Source: Roseibium sp. MMSF_3544 (GTDB lineage: Bacteria > Pseudomonadota > Alphaproteobacteria > Rhizobiales > Stappiaceae). Taken from it: DNA of 64,000 nucleotides. Below, piece by piece: positions 36,849-46,144 of this stretch (position 1 is the first letter of the stretch; each line of letters opens with the position of its first letter). The stretch lies in assembly GCF_030732845.1 (NCBI RefSeq), contig NZ_JASHKA010000004.1, positions 367,572 through 431,571 of the forward strand, in the 5' to 3' direction. The position numbers were made by a program, and so were the translations under genes. The notes below the pieces were generated by a model. That model was not told the origin of the DNA. It saw nothing but the letters and a program-made list of their open reading frames with translations, and ran no database searches.

Positions 36849-37427
36849 GAAGGTTTGACTTCCTGACGTGCTTGCCTCCTTCCTTTGAGCGCAAACACCC
36901 TTGATTTTCGCAACCTCTCACAGCGTTGATTCAAGCAGTTGTTCTCTTGCGCACCTGAGGGGTGAAAGGGGCCTAGTTCGAGGGGCTCAGCCGTGACTCC
37001 TGTGCTGCACTTTGCCTCCATGAGTTCGGATCCACCCCCCCTCTTCCACGCCATGCGCACCAATGGCGTTCCGAGACAAGACGCGGCCGTTTCCGACTTG
37101 CCGTCAGGGGCACTCTTTAAGTGAAAAATGGGACCGGTGATCGCTTTAGACTGCGGGAGCGATCACCGGTCAAGTTTCAAGAGAAGGAGGTTTCACGCCC
37201 TGCTCTTGGTCGGGAGGGAACAGTTGCGGCAAGCTCTGAGCAAGCGGACCAATTTGATTGGCAGAGCGGTTGGAAAATTCCTGGTGACACCGCCCCCTTC
37301 TGGTCTGAAAACATCAGGCAGCCATGCTTCTTCGCGGGACAAGACTGGAACGGTCGTTGGTTCCTTTTTCGTAAACAAAGGTCAGAGGTCTCTGCCGACC
37401 CCTGACCAGATATTGCGACGCCGGCGA
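36849..37427. other. intergenic region between ROK and GMC genes
   Basis: 579 bases between convergent genes with no supported coding sequence. It contains the inverted repeat at 37132-37171, described separately. No terminator for the ROK gene was recognised. Confidence 0.5.
37124..37171 (-). terminator. terminator downstream of the GMC oxidoreductase gene
   Basis: A 14-bp perfect inverted repeat (GACCGGTGATCGCT/AGCGATCACCGGTC, 12-base loop) is followed on the minus strand by CCATTTTTC. It lies about 255 bases after the GMC stop. Confidence 0.65.
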
Positions 37428-38999
37428 TCACAGATTTCCCGCACTCATTTCACGGGCAATGTGATCCGCCTGACGGATCGCGAGAGCAACGATCGTAAGC
37501 GTCGGGTTCTCGGCCGCTCCTGTTGTGAATTGAGAACCGTCCGATATGAACAGGTTGGCGATGTCATGGGTTTGCCCCCACTTGTTGACCACACCGTCCC
37601 GCGGGTTCTCGGACATCCGGTTGGTGCCGAGGTTATGCGTGGAGGGGTAAGGCGGTGTCGGGAAAGTCCGTGTCGCGCCAACTGCCTCGTAGACCGCCGC
37701 ACCTTGCTTGTAGGCATGGTTGCGCATCGCGATGTCATTGGGGTGATCGCTGAAATGCACATTGGCAACCGGCAGGCCCCATTGATCCGTGACGTCGTGA
37801 TTGAGCGTCACCCGATTGGTTTCCTGGGGCATGTCCTCGCCGACCAGCCACATGCCGGCCATGTTTTCGTATTGGTCGAGTGCGGACGTGAATTCGCGGC
37901 CCCAGGCTCCCGGATCGAGGAAAGCCGCCATGAACGGTATCCCGAGCGCGAGGGTTTCCATCTCATACCCGCCGACGAAACCGCGGGACGGATCATGGCG
38001 CGATTCATCCTGGATAATCCCGGCCATCGTCGTGCCACGCCACATCCGCACCGGCTTGTCGAATACGGCATAAACGGATCCTGTCATGTGCCGCATGTAA
38101 TTTCGGCCGACCTGCCCCGAAGAGTTCGCCAATCCATCGGGGAACAATGCCGATGCCGAATTGAGCAACATGCGCGGAGATTCGAAGGAGTTGCCAGCCA
38201 CGCAAACGATGCGGGCTTTTTGCATCTGCAGGTTACCGTCCTTGTCGAAATACTCGACACCGGTCACCATTCCATCCGGATCATGCTCGATCCTGGCGAC
38301 GTGGGAGCGTTCGCGGACTTCCAGATTACCGGTTGCCTCGCCCCGCGGAATGTCGGTGTAGGCGGCTGACCATTTCGCCCCCCACTTGCATCCCTGGAAA
38401 CAGAAGCCGGTTTGCTGGCAAGGCGCACGTTCGTCAAAGTCCTCGGCATTGATCGCCATCCGTCCGGTATGAACGTCCGTGTAGCCGAGCGCGCGGGCAC
38501 CTTTCTCGAACACGAGGTAATTGTTGTTGCCAGGCAGACCCGGACGGCCATTGGTGCGCGTCACACCAAGCTTGTCCTCGGCCTTGGCATACCAGGGGTC
38601 CATTTCTTCCGCATCGATCGGCCAGTCGAGCAGGCTTGCGCCCTGAACAGCCCCATAAGTTGTCGCAGCTTTCCACTCATGCGGCTGGAAGCGAAGGGAC
38701 GCTCCGGCCCAGTGGGTGGTGGTGCCGCCAACGGCCTTCACGATCCAGGCCGGGAGACCGGAAAAATCCTTCGAAACCCGCCAGTCGCCACTGGTTGTGC
38801 GCGGGTCGACCCAGGCAAGCTGGCCAAAGCTTTCCCACTCGTCGTTGACGTAGTCTTCAGGCAGGTAGCGCCCGCCTGCTTCAAGCGCGACAACGCTGAC
38901 GCCCTTCTGTGCCAGTTCATTGGCAAGAACGCCGCCACCAGCGCCAGTTCCAATAACAACGACAACGGTGTCGTCATTCAGATCAAATGGTGCAGCCAT
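37428..38999 (-). CDS. GMC-family FAD-dependent oxidoreductase (gluconate 2-dehydrogenase large-subunit type)
   Basis: A 523-residue flavoprotein. The FAD Rossmann loop GTGAGGGVLANEL lies at about residues 17-29. TTTHWAGASLRFQPHEW and FCFQGCKWGAK follow, and the C-terminal SDGSQFTTGAAENPTLTIVALA completes the GMC fold. It has no signal peptide; its partner gene upstream carries a twin-arginine signal, so the complex probably crosses the membrane as a pair. Relatives oxidise gluconate, sorbitol or other sugars and pass electrons to a cytochrome c subunit, which is absent here. Confidence 0.92.
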   Translation of the reverse strand: MAAPFDLNDDTVVVVIGTGAGGGVLANELAQKGVSVVALEAGGRYLPEDYVNDEWESFGQLAWVDPRTTSGDWRVSKDFSGLPAWIVKAVGGTTTHWAGASLRFQPHEWKAATTYGAVQGASLLDWPIDAEEMDPWYAKAEDKLGVTRTNGRPGLPGNNNYLVFEKGARALGYTDVHTGRMAINAEDFDERAPCQQTGFCFQGCKWGAKWSAAYTDIPRGEATGNLEVRERSHVARIEHDPDGMVTGVEYFDKDGNLQMQKARIVCVAGNSFESPRMLLNSASALFPDGLANSSGQVGRNYMRHMTGSVYAVFDKPVRMWRGTTMAGIIQDESRHDPSRGFVGGYEMETLALGIPFMAAFLDPGAWGREFTSALDQYENMAGMWLVGEDMPQETNRVTLNHDVTDQWGLPVANVHFSDHPNDIAMRNHAYKQGAAVYEAVGATRTFPTPPYPSTHNLGTNRMSENPRDGVVNKWGQTHDIANLFISDGSQFTTGAAENPTLTIVALAIRQADHIAREMSAGNL

Positions 39000-39020
39000 A
39001 GTTCTGTCCTCCCCTACGGC

Positions 39021-39545
39021 TCAAAGCCAGTTGATGTCGTTGAAACCGCGGTCGACGTAACCGCCTTTGGAATAGCTTTCGCCCTCGTATCCGAAGACTG
39101 GCCAGACTGCTTTTTGATTGTAGAGCCCGGTGACAAGGCCTCCCCTGACCTTCTGGAAAAACGCGCTCTCCTCCATGTTGCGCAGGATATCCACCCGGTC
39201 GCGCTCCCAACCGGCGCCGAGATAGCCATCGTGTCCCTTGCCCTGTGCCGCCGCGTCCAGCGCTGCAATTCCAGCTTCAACTTCCTCGGCAAGATCCGCG
39301 TTGTCGTATCCCTGAACTGCAATCACGTAGAACTCGTCGGCAATACGGTCGTGCGGATAGATGTCGCGTGCCATCTGCACAAGCGTTGCGAAGGTTTCGG
39401 GTTTCAGGGTGGTTACTTCCGCCGCCCAGGCCGCGTCTCTTGCGGCAATGAAACCGGACCCGATCACGAATGAAGCACCGACTGCGCTTGCCCGCACAAG
39501 CAACTGCCTGCGGCTGAGGCCTCGCGGCCCGTCTGCCTTGTTCAT
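39021..39545 (-). CDS. gluconate 2-dehydrogenase subunit 3 family protein
   Basis: A 174-residue small subunit. The start at 39545 has GGGAGGAG upstream. A twin-arginine signal (SRRQLLVRASAVGASFVIGS) precedes the mature part. The domain shows MARDIYPHDRIADEFYV and a C-terminus typical of this family. It binds the GMC flavoprotein encoded 21 bases downstream. Confidence 0.92.
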   Translation of the reverse strand: MNKADGPRGLSRRQLLVRASAVGASFVIGSGFIAARDAAWAAEVTTLKPETFATLVQMARDIYPHDRIADEFYVIAVQGYDNADLAEEVEAGIAALDAAAQGKGHDGYLGAGWERDRVDILRNMEESAFFQKVRGGLVTGLYNQKAVWPVFGYEGESYSKGGYVDRGFNDINWL

Positions 39546-39567
39546 TTCCTCTCCTCCCTCTTTTTTA

Positions 39568-39963
39568 CTATTTGAAGCGGCCTCCCCGTTCGAGCACCTC
39601 GATCTGGTACCCGTCTGGATCCGCAACGAAGAAAAACCGGGCGACAAGGTCTCCTCCAGGCGCGAAATCGACCAGTTTTCTTGGATTGAGCCCCTCGGCT
39701 TCAAAGCGAGCGTGTTCGGCATCGAGATCCGTCACGGATAAGGCGAAATGACCGTATCCATCGCCTATTTCGTACGCGGCGGTCTGTGACTTGTTTACCG
39801 TGAGCTCAAGCTCGAATTCGCTTTCCGGATTGCTCAGGTAAATGAGTGAGAATTCGGGAAAATCCAGGCGATCCTTGACGGTCAGACCGAATGCCTTTTC
39901 GTAGAAGACAAGCGACCGCTCCTCGTTCAGAACGCGGATCATGGAATGAATTGCTTTGGCCAA
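39568..39963 (-). CDS. VOC-family protein, lactoylglutathione lyase (glyoxalase I)-like
   Basis: A 131-residue protein of two beta-alpha-beta-beta-beta units. The start MAKAIHSMIRVL matches the family start and is encoded by TTG, with GGGAGG upstream; the next ATG would remove the first strand. Likely metal ligands include His6, Glu near residue 52, His near 72 and Glu near 125. It lies 22 bases upstream of the subunit-3 gene. The role is either methylglyoxal detoxification or a step linked to the sugar oxidation. Confidence 0.85.
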   Translation of the reverse strand: MAKAIHSMIRVLNEERSLVFYEKAFGLTVKDRLDFPEFSLIYLSNPESEFELELTVNKSQTAAYEIGDGYGHFALSVTDLDAEHARFEAEGLNPRKLVDFAPGGDLVARFFFVADPDGYQIEVLERGGRFK

Positions 39964-40031
39964 ACGACCACCCTCCCGCTGCCGTGACTAAGCGGAAGGT
40001 TAAAGAGCGCAAAAATGGGTGGGTGGTATAC

Positions 40032-40367
40032 CTATACCACCTGGAGTTTTTTCTCCGGCTTAGCGTCTTCGAAAGCCTTGGGCAGCATTTCCGAAACCGA
40101 GATACCGGGGTTGATTTCGATGAATTTCAGGCATGCGCATCGCAGGAGTGACGTAAAGTTTGTCGGCTCGCCGCGCAACTCCAGAACTTCGGAATGCAGC
40201 GTCGAGATGAAGGTCGGCGTCGAGACATTGTCGCGCCGCGCGATCTCGTCAATGATCTCCCAGAATGCGTTTTCCAACCGGATACTGGTGCTTTGACCAT
40301 TCAGGCGCATGCTGCGTGCTTGCGTGGCGTAGCGCTCGGGGTCCTGTCCCGCAAAGACCTGACACAT
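40032..40367 (-). CDS. ribbon-helix-helix domain protein (RHH_4 type)
   Basis: A 111-residue protein starting MCQVFAGQDPERYATQARSM, with the compact DNA-binding-like segment STSIRLENAFWEIIDEIA (about residues 26-44). GGGAGGA precedes the ATG. The family is common in proteobacteria beside oxidoreductase genes, where it is an uncharacterised putative regulator. It heads the short VOC/subunit-3/GMC block on the same strand, 68 bases upstream of the VOC gene. Confidence 0.85.
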   Translation of the reverse strand: MCQVFAGQDPERYATQARSMRLNGQSTSIRLENAFWEIIDEIARRDNVSTPTFISTLHSEVLELRGEPTNFTSLLRCACLKFIEINPGISVSEMLPKAFEDAKPEKKLQVV

Positions 40368-41098
40368 TGGTGTTCCTCCCGGTTTCAGTTTTGGCCTGCA
40401 CAGCGGTCACACTTTGCAAACCTTTGCTTTTGTCCCAACACAATATTATGAGCCAGGGACTGCCTGAGCGCCAGTCTGCATTCCTGGAATCAAGATCGAT
40501 CTGTAGGCTGCTCTATCGCCCTCGCCAACTTGCTGGCTTCTCTGTCATTGACCGAAAGAAAGCCCTTCAGCTTGCGCGCCGCTGTCGAAATGAGTTTTTT
40601 TGGCCGGGAACTCAACTGCGGTCGTGAATATTGAAAAGTCCATCTGGATTTGAACCAATTCAATTTTCCGCAGCCACTTACAAGAAAATTTTTAGTAATA
40701 CAAAATTTTACATCGTTGTTACGAAACAAAACAGTTTCTGAACATAATATTAATCGTTGATTTGTTTCGATATTTTCTATATTTTACTGATCTCAACATT
40801 TTCGACCGATTAAGCACAACAGTGTGAACGGGACACTTGGAGACCGGCAGATGAAAGCCTGCCAACTTCTGCTGTCGCAGATCTAAAGACGGACGCCGGA
40901 ACAATCTGCGTGGTACCTCCCGGTCTGACACCGAGTTCCTCTGCGTCACGAAGAGGTCGCCTTAAACCTATCTTTTTGCTGAGCAATTTCCGGAGAAGAG
41001 GTCACAAAACACAACGCAGTTTCAAAGCTGTGCTTCCGAACACCTGCCAACGGACGCGACGGATCAAAACGGTCAATCACAATCAAAGAGTACTGGGG
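40368..41098. other. AT-rich intergenic region
   Basis: 731 bases. The part 40640-40800 is markedly AT-rich. Small open frames on both strands have no ribosome site or family similarity. It may mark the left edge of the region that carries the monooxygenase genes. Confidence 0.45.
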
Positions 41099-41353
41099 AT
41101 GACACACACAATACCGTCAGGAAACTACGAAACAATTCTCACGATAATCAAAATAGAAGACGGCATTGAAGTAAACAGATCTTCAATCAGATCCACTGCA
41201 GCTGTCAGCATACCTCAACTCGGCAGCATCTTTTCGCTCCATGATTTTGTAGACGGAAAACAAATGTCTGGAGTGGTGACACGCGTCCGGCACAAGAACG
41301 TTGTCAACAAGGGCCCTGTTTTCAACGGTTCAATCGAGGTGACGCTCGTTTAA
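41099..41353 (+). CDS. small protein of unknown function (84 residues)
   Basis: Not recognised. The ATG at 41099 gives MTHTIPSGNYETILTIIKIE and an 84-residue basic protein with no membrane segment; the open frame extends upstream, but those codons look non-coding. AAAGAG lies about 10 bases before the start. A segment such as SGVVTRVRHKNVV suggests a small beta-barrel fold, but no family is claimed. It is convergent with the acetyltransferase gene 36 bases away. Confidence 0.4.
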   Translation: MTHTIPSGNYETILTIIKIEDGIEVNRSSIRSTAAVSIPQLGSIFSLHDFVDGKQMSGVVTRVRHKNVVNKGPVFNGSIEVTLV

Positions 41354-41389
41354 AGGCGCGAAAACTCTGACCTTCGGGGGCTTTTCCCC

Positions 41390-41932
41390 TTAACGGTCAA
41401 AATGCGTTAGTTCATAGACGGCGAACCGTTCCGTCGTTTCAGACACAAAAGAAAACCTCCGCTTTAGCCGGCCGCTCGCGGCGAAACCCAGTTTTTCCAA
41501 AAGCAAAATTGAGCCTAGGTTTGAGGGATGAACCTCAGCGATAACAGAGCGGCCCGAAGACTGCTTGAAATGAGTCTCGACAACCCACCTCACCGCGCTG
41601 CTGGCCACCCCCTGACGCCAAAATTTGCGAACGACCCAAAACGTCAATTGAGTGGACAGCGAGATGATCCCCGCAAACTCGCCATTAAGCTCAATCACCT
41701 TGGAAACCTGATCAGAACCAACCAGAAAATTCAGGTATTCCCCCAACGACCGGTCATCCGGCGGACAGGGTAAAGCCCCCAGGTGTCGCGCGACACTTTC
41801 ATCGGAAAGCGCCACAGAGATCGCCTCGGCATCCTGCGCGCACGGTGGCCTCAATCGAAGCAGGCCAGCGCCCAAATCAATTTCAACAGTTTCCGGAAAA
41901 ACTGTAAAGTTTTGTGACACTTCTTCAATCAT
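41390..41932 (-). CDS. GNAT-family N-acetyltransferase
   Basis: A 180-residue RimJ/RimL-like acetyltransferase. LRLRPPCAQDAEAIS opens the fold and RKFWRQGVASSAVRWVVE is the acetyl-CoA loop (the usual Q/RxxGxG/A). EVHPSNLGSILLLEKLGFAASG completes it. The substrate may be a protein N-terminus or a small amine. It is isolated, lying between AT-rich gaps. Confidence 0.88.
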   Translation of the reverse strand: MIEEVSQNFTVFPETVEIDLGAGLLRLRPPCAQDAEAISVALSDESVARHLGALPCPPDDRSLGEYLNFLVGSDQVSKVIELNGEFAGIISLSTQLTFWVVRKFWRQGVASSAVRWVVETHFKQSSGRSVIAEVHPSNLGSILLLEKLGFAASGRLKRRFSFVSETTERFAVYELTHFDR

Positions 41933-42459
41933 TACTTGCGCGTTCCGATTAGGAAAATTTACTTCCGCCTACACTAATAACGAAAAATAGTGTTCAAAAA
42001 CAATATTTTATGTCTTCACCAACGACGACAGTCAGGCAATGAACACGCCAGACTCGAAAGCCGTCGGCGGATGTTTTTGTTTTTGTTCCAAAATAAACAA
42101 AATAAAAAAAATTAAGTGTTTTAACGAACAAATGATGGACATGTGCAAATTTTACAAGTAAAATAATTAGCAATCAAGATAATGCTTTCGGTAATATAAA
42201 CTAATTACTCGTTTAAGCTACCGATCAGCAACGTTAAATAGGGAGAGCAAGACCTCGCGTCAGCACCGCATTGCGGAAGCATCACACGTAAACTGCTCAA
42301 AATTTTCCCCATATCACCGAGTTATTGTTTGCGGTCATCCGTCGATTATTTGGTGATAGGCCGGAACAACAAGAAGCTGCTCAATTGCGGCAACAGTCTT
42401 AGTTGCGAAAATCTAATTTGATGACACCAGCACTAAGATGAAACCTGGGAGAGAATTAG
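41933..42459. promoter_or_regulatory. AT-rich region upstream of the regulator genes
   Basis: 527 bases with no gene. It contains the palindrome ATTTTAC-AA-GTAAAAT at 42149-42164 (7-bp arms). Its TTTAC/GTAAA half sites resemble the repeats upstream of prmA. It should hold the promoter for the 42460 gene and perhaps for the sigma-54 activator. Confidence 0.4.
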
Positions 42460-42945
42460 TTGGTTGAGATATTCTCCAAGAAAGATGGGCCACGACGCGA
42501 GGACGTCGCCGCAAAGCGCCTGATCAACGAAAACAGAACGACCATTCACAGGCTTGCCGACCAAATCAGCAATGGCGGCTTCACACGCTCACGCCAGCTC
42601 ATGAAACAAGCTCGAGAAGAGCCAAAGCCGGATGGTCTCGTCTTTCATTTCATGGACAACTCACCAACACAGGCAGAACCGGAGCCCCGTTTGCGCCGGA
42701 GCCCCAACGGCAGGGTTTTCGTAATGGACACGAAAACCGGAAAACAAATGCTGTTTCTCGGTGAGTTCAGAGATCGGGGGGCGGTTCGCTATTTTGCCCT
42801 GGCGACCAAACAGAACGGGTTCATTTCTCCCGTCGATGCGGACATCGAAGACACATTGGCCACACTTGACGGGGTTGTCATCGAAACCGCAGAGATTGAG
42901 GAAAAACTGCTGGAGGTCATCCGCGAGAGGCTTCAGGTCCCCTGA
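42460..42945 (+). CDS. protein of unknown function (161 residues) upstream of the prm activator
   Basis: Not recognised. The start is a TTG with GGGAGAG six bases upstream. The protein is soluble: a basic helical N-terminal part (REDVAAKRLINENRTTIHRLA) precedes a mixed alpha/beta part (GRVFVMDTKTGKQMLFLGEF and ATLDGVVIETAEIEEKLLE). It lies 69 bases upstream of the sigma-54 activator on the same strand, so it is probably cotranscribed with it. A role in the monooxygenase system is possible but unproven. Confidence 0.6.
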   Translation: MVEIFSKKDGPRREDVAAKRLINENRTTIHRLADQISNGGFTRSRQLMKQAREEPKPDGLVFHFMDNSPTQAEPEPRLRRSPNGRVFVMDTKTGKQMLFLGEFRDRGAVRYFALATKQNGFISPVDADIEDTLATLDGVVIETAEIEEKLLEVIRERLQVP

Positions 42946-43014
42946 CGCCTTTTTGGGAGAGGAACCAAAAAAGATCACGCTCAAAATTGCTACTTGTCAG
43001 GGACGCGAGACAAC

Positions 43015-45051
43015 ATGCCAACGAGCTATTTCACCACTCAGAACCAGGCCAGTTTCAGAAAGCGCCGGATTAGTTCAGTCGGCGGCGAGCGCCAGACCAT
43101 GCGCTCCTGGGAGCAGTATGTTGAGGGCCGGTTTGATACGGACGACATCGAGCGAGGGCTGGCAGGCGTAAGACCGGAAATTCTAAAGTCCTGGGATCGC
43201 AGCAAAGGTCTGGGTATCAGTGCTCTGTCGCAAGCTTCCCCCAAAAAGCTAAGTGCCGAAAATCTCTTCGCGCTCGCCCAGAAAAATCTGACTCTCGTGA
43301 AAGCGGCAAAGTCTGCGTTTGCGCGCCTGGCGCCACATCTTTCAGAATCCGGTGCCATTCTCATCCTCACGGACAAAAACGGCACAATCATCGAAGCGAT
43401 CGGAGATCCTCAAACAATTGATGCCGGACGCGACATTAAGCTGGAAATTGGCGGTGTCTGGGCCGAGGGTGTCATCGGCACGAATGGTATCGGCACGGCG
43501 CTTAGCACGGGAATGCCCGCCTATGTTCACGCGTCAGAACACTTTTGCCTTGGCATCAAAGCCTGGACCTGTGCCGCCGCACCCATATTCGATCCCTTGG
43601 ACAAGAGCATCGCCGGGGTCCTGGATCTGTCCGGACCACCCGCGATTTTCCGGCCACACAATCTTGCCCTTGTCGTTGCAGCGGCGCGTGAAATCGAAAT
43701 TGCGTTGGCCGAAGGCTTGCGCGAAGAAAGAACAATTCTTCTCGAAGCTCTTATAGACTCGCCGGCGACACACAGCAGCACCGACGGCATCGTCCTTCTC
43801 AATCGTGCCGGGCGGATCGTCTACAATCGGAACACGGACCGGATTTCCTCCAGGCGAAAGCAGGATTTCATGATCGGGCGGAAACTGCTCGCCATGAAAC
43901 CGGAAATGACTGACGGTCAGCTTGCTGAAGCAATCCCGCGGGAGCTGAGGATCAAGGGCGTCGAACTCCTCAGGTCGGGGGGTGAAACGCGCGGCGCCGT
44001 TCTCATCTTACCCGGTGAAACAGCACCCCGGAGTGCCTCGCCAAGACGCCAGAGCATGAAGATCCCGGCTCGATCCGGCGTCGAAGAAGATGAAATCGAA
44101 ATTGTTGGCGAATGCCCGAAAATGCTCGAGGCGATGGACTTTGCGCGCCGGGCAGCGGAAGCAAACGTAACTGTTCTCGTCCAGGGTGAAACCGGGGTCG
44201 GCAAGGAACTCTTCGCCCGTTTGATTCACAGTCACCACAAACGGAAAAATGCTCCCTATGTTGCAGTCAACTGTGCCGCGATTTCCGGCGACTTGATCGG
44301 CGGCGAACTGTTTGGCCACGTGGCCGGCGCGTTCACCGGGGCCTTGCGGGAAGGAAAGGTCGGCAAGTTCGAATTGGCCAATGGCGGCGTGATTTGCCTC
44401 GACGAGATTGGTGACATGCCGCTTGAATTACAGTCTTACTTGCTCAGAACGCTCGAGCAGCGCGCGGTCTATCGCATCGGATGCAACACCCGTCGTGCGA
44501 TTGATGTCCAACTGGTTGCCATGACCAATCGGAATCTGCGCAACGACATCGAGGAAGGCACTTTCCGCCGTGATCTCTTTTACCGGATCAGCGCAATTGT
44601 CATCGAAGTTCCACCCCTTAGGGAACGAGGTAACGACATTCACTTGCTGATCGAGCAATTCAACAGGCTTTTGTCGAAGAAATTCGAGCGCCCTCCCCTC
44701 ATTTTCGACGAAAGCGCAAGAACAGCACTGAGCACCTATCGGTGGCCGGGAAATGTCCGGGAACTCCGAAATACGATCGAGCGACTTTGCCTCTTGTCAA
44801 AGAGCGAGCGGGTCTCAATGTGGGATCTTCCCTCCGACATCACGTCACCGGACGATGATCTGATATTGCCTGCGGGTCGCGCGGCGGTCTCCGCCGATCA
44901 GCTTAATCTCGACAACATTGAATCCATCGCGATCCAGCGGGCAATCGAACTTGAAAACGGAAACCTGTCCAAAGTCGCTACCTCACTCGGTATTTCAAGG
45001 CCAACGCTCTATCGGAAGATAAAGTTGTACGGTCTCGATCGGGGGAAATAG
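43015..45051 (+). CDS. sigma-54-dependent activator, AcoR/MimR type
   Basis: A 678-residue enhancer-binding protein. A GAF sensor region covers about residues 65-230 ([28 protein letters not shown]), followed by a PAS-like stretch ([14 protein letters not shown]). The AAA+ domain has Walker A GETGVGKE (391-398), the sigma-54 contact GAFTGA (438-443) and Walker B ICLDEIGD (460-467). A Fis-type helix-turn-helix closes it ([21 protein letters not shown]). The ATG at 43015 is preferred to a TTG seven codons earlier. AcoR-like activators (MimR in mycobacteria) control propane and phenol monooxygenases, and this gene faces the 3' end of the prm operon. Confidence 0.93.
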   Translation: MPTSYFTTQNQASFRKRRISSVGGERQTMRSWEQYVEGRFDTDDIERGLAGVRPEILKSWDRSKGLGISALSQASPKKLSAENLFALAQKNLTLVKAAKSAFARLAPHLSESGAILILTDKNGTIIEAIGDPQTIDAGRDIKLEIGGVWAEGVIGTNGIGTALSTGMPAYVHASEHFCLGIKAWTCAAAPIFDPLDKSIAGVLDLSGPPAIFRPHNLALVVAAAREIEIALAEGLREERTILLEALIDSPATHSSTDGIVLLNRAGRIVYNRNTDRISSRRKQDFMIGRKLLAMKPEMTDGQLAEAIPRELRIKGVELLRSGGETRGAVLILPGETAPRSASPRRQSMKIPARSGVEEDEIEIVGECPKMLEAMDFARRAAEANVTVLVQGETGVGKELFARLIHSHHKRKNAPYVAVNCAAISGDLIGGELFGHVAGAFTGALREGKVGKFELANGGVICLDEIGDMPLELQSYLLRTLEQRAVYRIGCNTRRAIDVQLVAMTNRNLRNDIEEGTFRRDLFYRISAIVIEVPPLRERGNDIHLLIEQFNRLLSKKFERPPLIFDESARTALSTYRWPGNVRELRNTIERLCLLSKSERVSMWDLPSDITSPDDDLILPAGRAAVSADQLNLDNIESIAIQRAIELENGNLSKVATSLGISRPTLYRKIKLYGLDRGK

Positions 45052-45127
45052 CGCTCCCCTACCGTCCCTGAAACGCGTATTACGTGGGTTCGAAATCCGC
45101 AAAGCGGAACAAAGGCAAACAAAATTA

Positions 45128-45159
45128 TGGGCGGCGAAAACACCTTGTTTCGCCGCCCA
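45128..45159. terminator. bidirectional hairpin between activator and SDR genes
   Basis: A 12-bp perfect stem (TGGGCGGCGAAA/TTTCGCCGCCCA) with an eight-base loop lies between the convergent activator and SDR genes. T-rich stretches on both sides let it serve both transcripts. Confidence 0.75.
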
Positions 45160-45316
45160 ATCAATTTCCTGACTTTTTTAAAATCACTTCCCATGAAGTG
45201 AGCTATTTCGTGGCCGCCTCCGGAGTGCCGAGTTCTGTGTGCGAAGGTTTGGCAATTCGGGTTCGCGCGCAGAACCGGCTGCAGGGGCAAAGCCTTTAAT
45301 CCGATCCGGCAGGAAA

Positions 45317-46072
45317 CTAGAACATCACCTCACCACCATTCGGTGAGATGCAGCTTCCATGGAAGAAGCTTCCTTCGGGCGTAGCAAGCAGCACCACGGC
45401 CGGAGCAATCTCTTCAACTTCGGCAAACCTGTCCAGAGGAATGGCAGCCTTCAACGTATCCAGCAATTCGTCGGAAAGCGGTGTGAGGAGATCGGTGTTT
45501 GTCACACCTGGCGCAACTGCATTGACAAGCACGCCGGTTCCGGCGGACTCGAGGGCAAGCGCGCGGGTCAAGGTCGCATTTGCGCCCTTTGCGGCACAAT
45601 AGTGCGTCAAGGTCGGCGCCCCTTTGTAAGCCAGTTGCGAGGTAATGTTTATGATCCGCCCGCTGCCACGCTTCACCATGTCACGATAGGCTGTCTGGGC
45701 CATGAAGAACGTGCCCTTCACGTGCACGTCCAGCATGCGATCAAAGCTGTCCTCGCTGATATCCTGAAATGCCTCGGTGATATTGTGTCCGGCGTTGTTG
45801 ACCAGGATATCAATGTCCCCCAGGGCCGCTTTCGCGTTGGCATAGAAGTCACGTATCGCGGAAACGGAAGACACGTCGCATTCGGCGGCGTAAGCCTTTC
45901 GCCCCAGGGCCTCAATCGCCCTGACGGTCTCAGCTGCTTTTACGTCATCTTTGAAATGGCAAAAGGCAACATTGGCGCCTTCAGCCGCCAAGGCCAGCGC
46001 AATACCTCGTCCAATGCCCCGTGATCCACCGGAAACGATCGCGTTCTTTCCTGAAAGTTTCTGTGTTGTCAT
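45317..46072 (-). CDS. short-chain dehydrogenase/reductase, likely alcohol oxidation
   Basis: A 251-residue classical SDR (FabG-like). It shows GGSRGIGRG (about residues 16-24), NNAG, the catalytic Ser in NITSQ and the YCAAK active-site pair. AGGAGAGA precedes the ATG. It is the last gene of the prm operon. In actinobacterial prm clusters this place is held by an alcohol dehydrogenase, so this enzyme may oxidise 2-propanol or another hydroxylated product (inference). Confidence 0.88.
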   Translation of the reverse strand: MTTQKLSGKNAIVSGGSRGIGRGIALALAAEGANVAFCHFKDDVKAAETVRAIEALGRKAYAAECDVSSVSAIRDFYANAKAALGDIDILVNNAGHNITEAFQDISEDSFDRMLDVHVKGTFFMAQTAYRDMVKRGSGRIINITSQLAYKGAPTLTHYCAAKGANATLTRALALESAGTGVLVNAVAPGVTNTDLLTPLSDELLDTLKAAIPLDRFAEVEEIAPAVVLLATPEGSFFHGSCISPNGGEVMF

Positions 46073-46144
46073 GGCTCTCTCCTATTCTCAAGTCTGCTTT
46101 TCGCCATAGCCGACGCACACGGTGCATGCGCCTTCATTTCTTTG

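Noticed and set aside
37128..38369. 413-codon plus-strand frame opposite the GMC gene
   Set aside because: Antisense shadow with no ribosome site; the GMC motifs on the other strand are unambiguous.
40490..40949. Two small minus-strand frames (79 and 76 codons)
   Set aside because: No ribosome site, no similarity, biased toward Arg, Lys and Ser as expected for AT-rich non-coding DNA.
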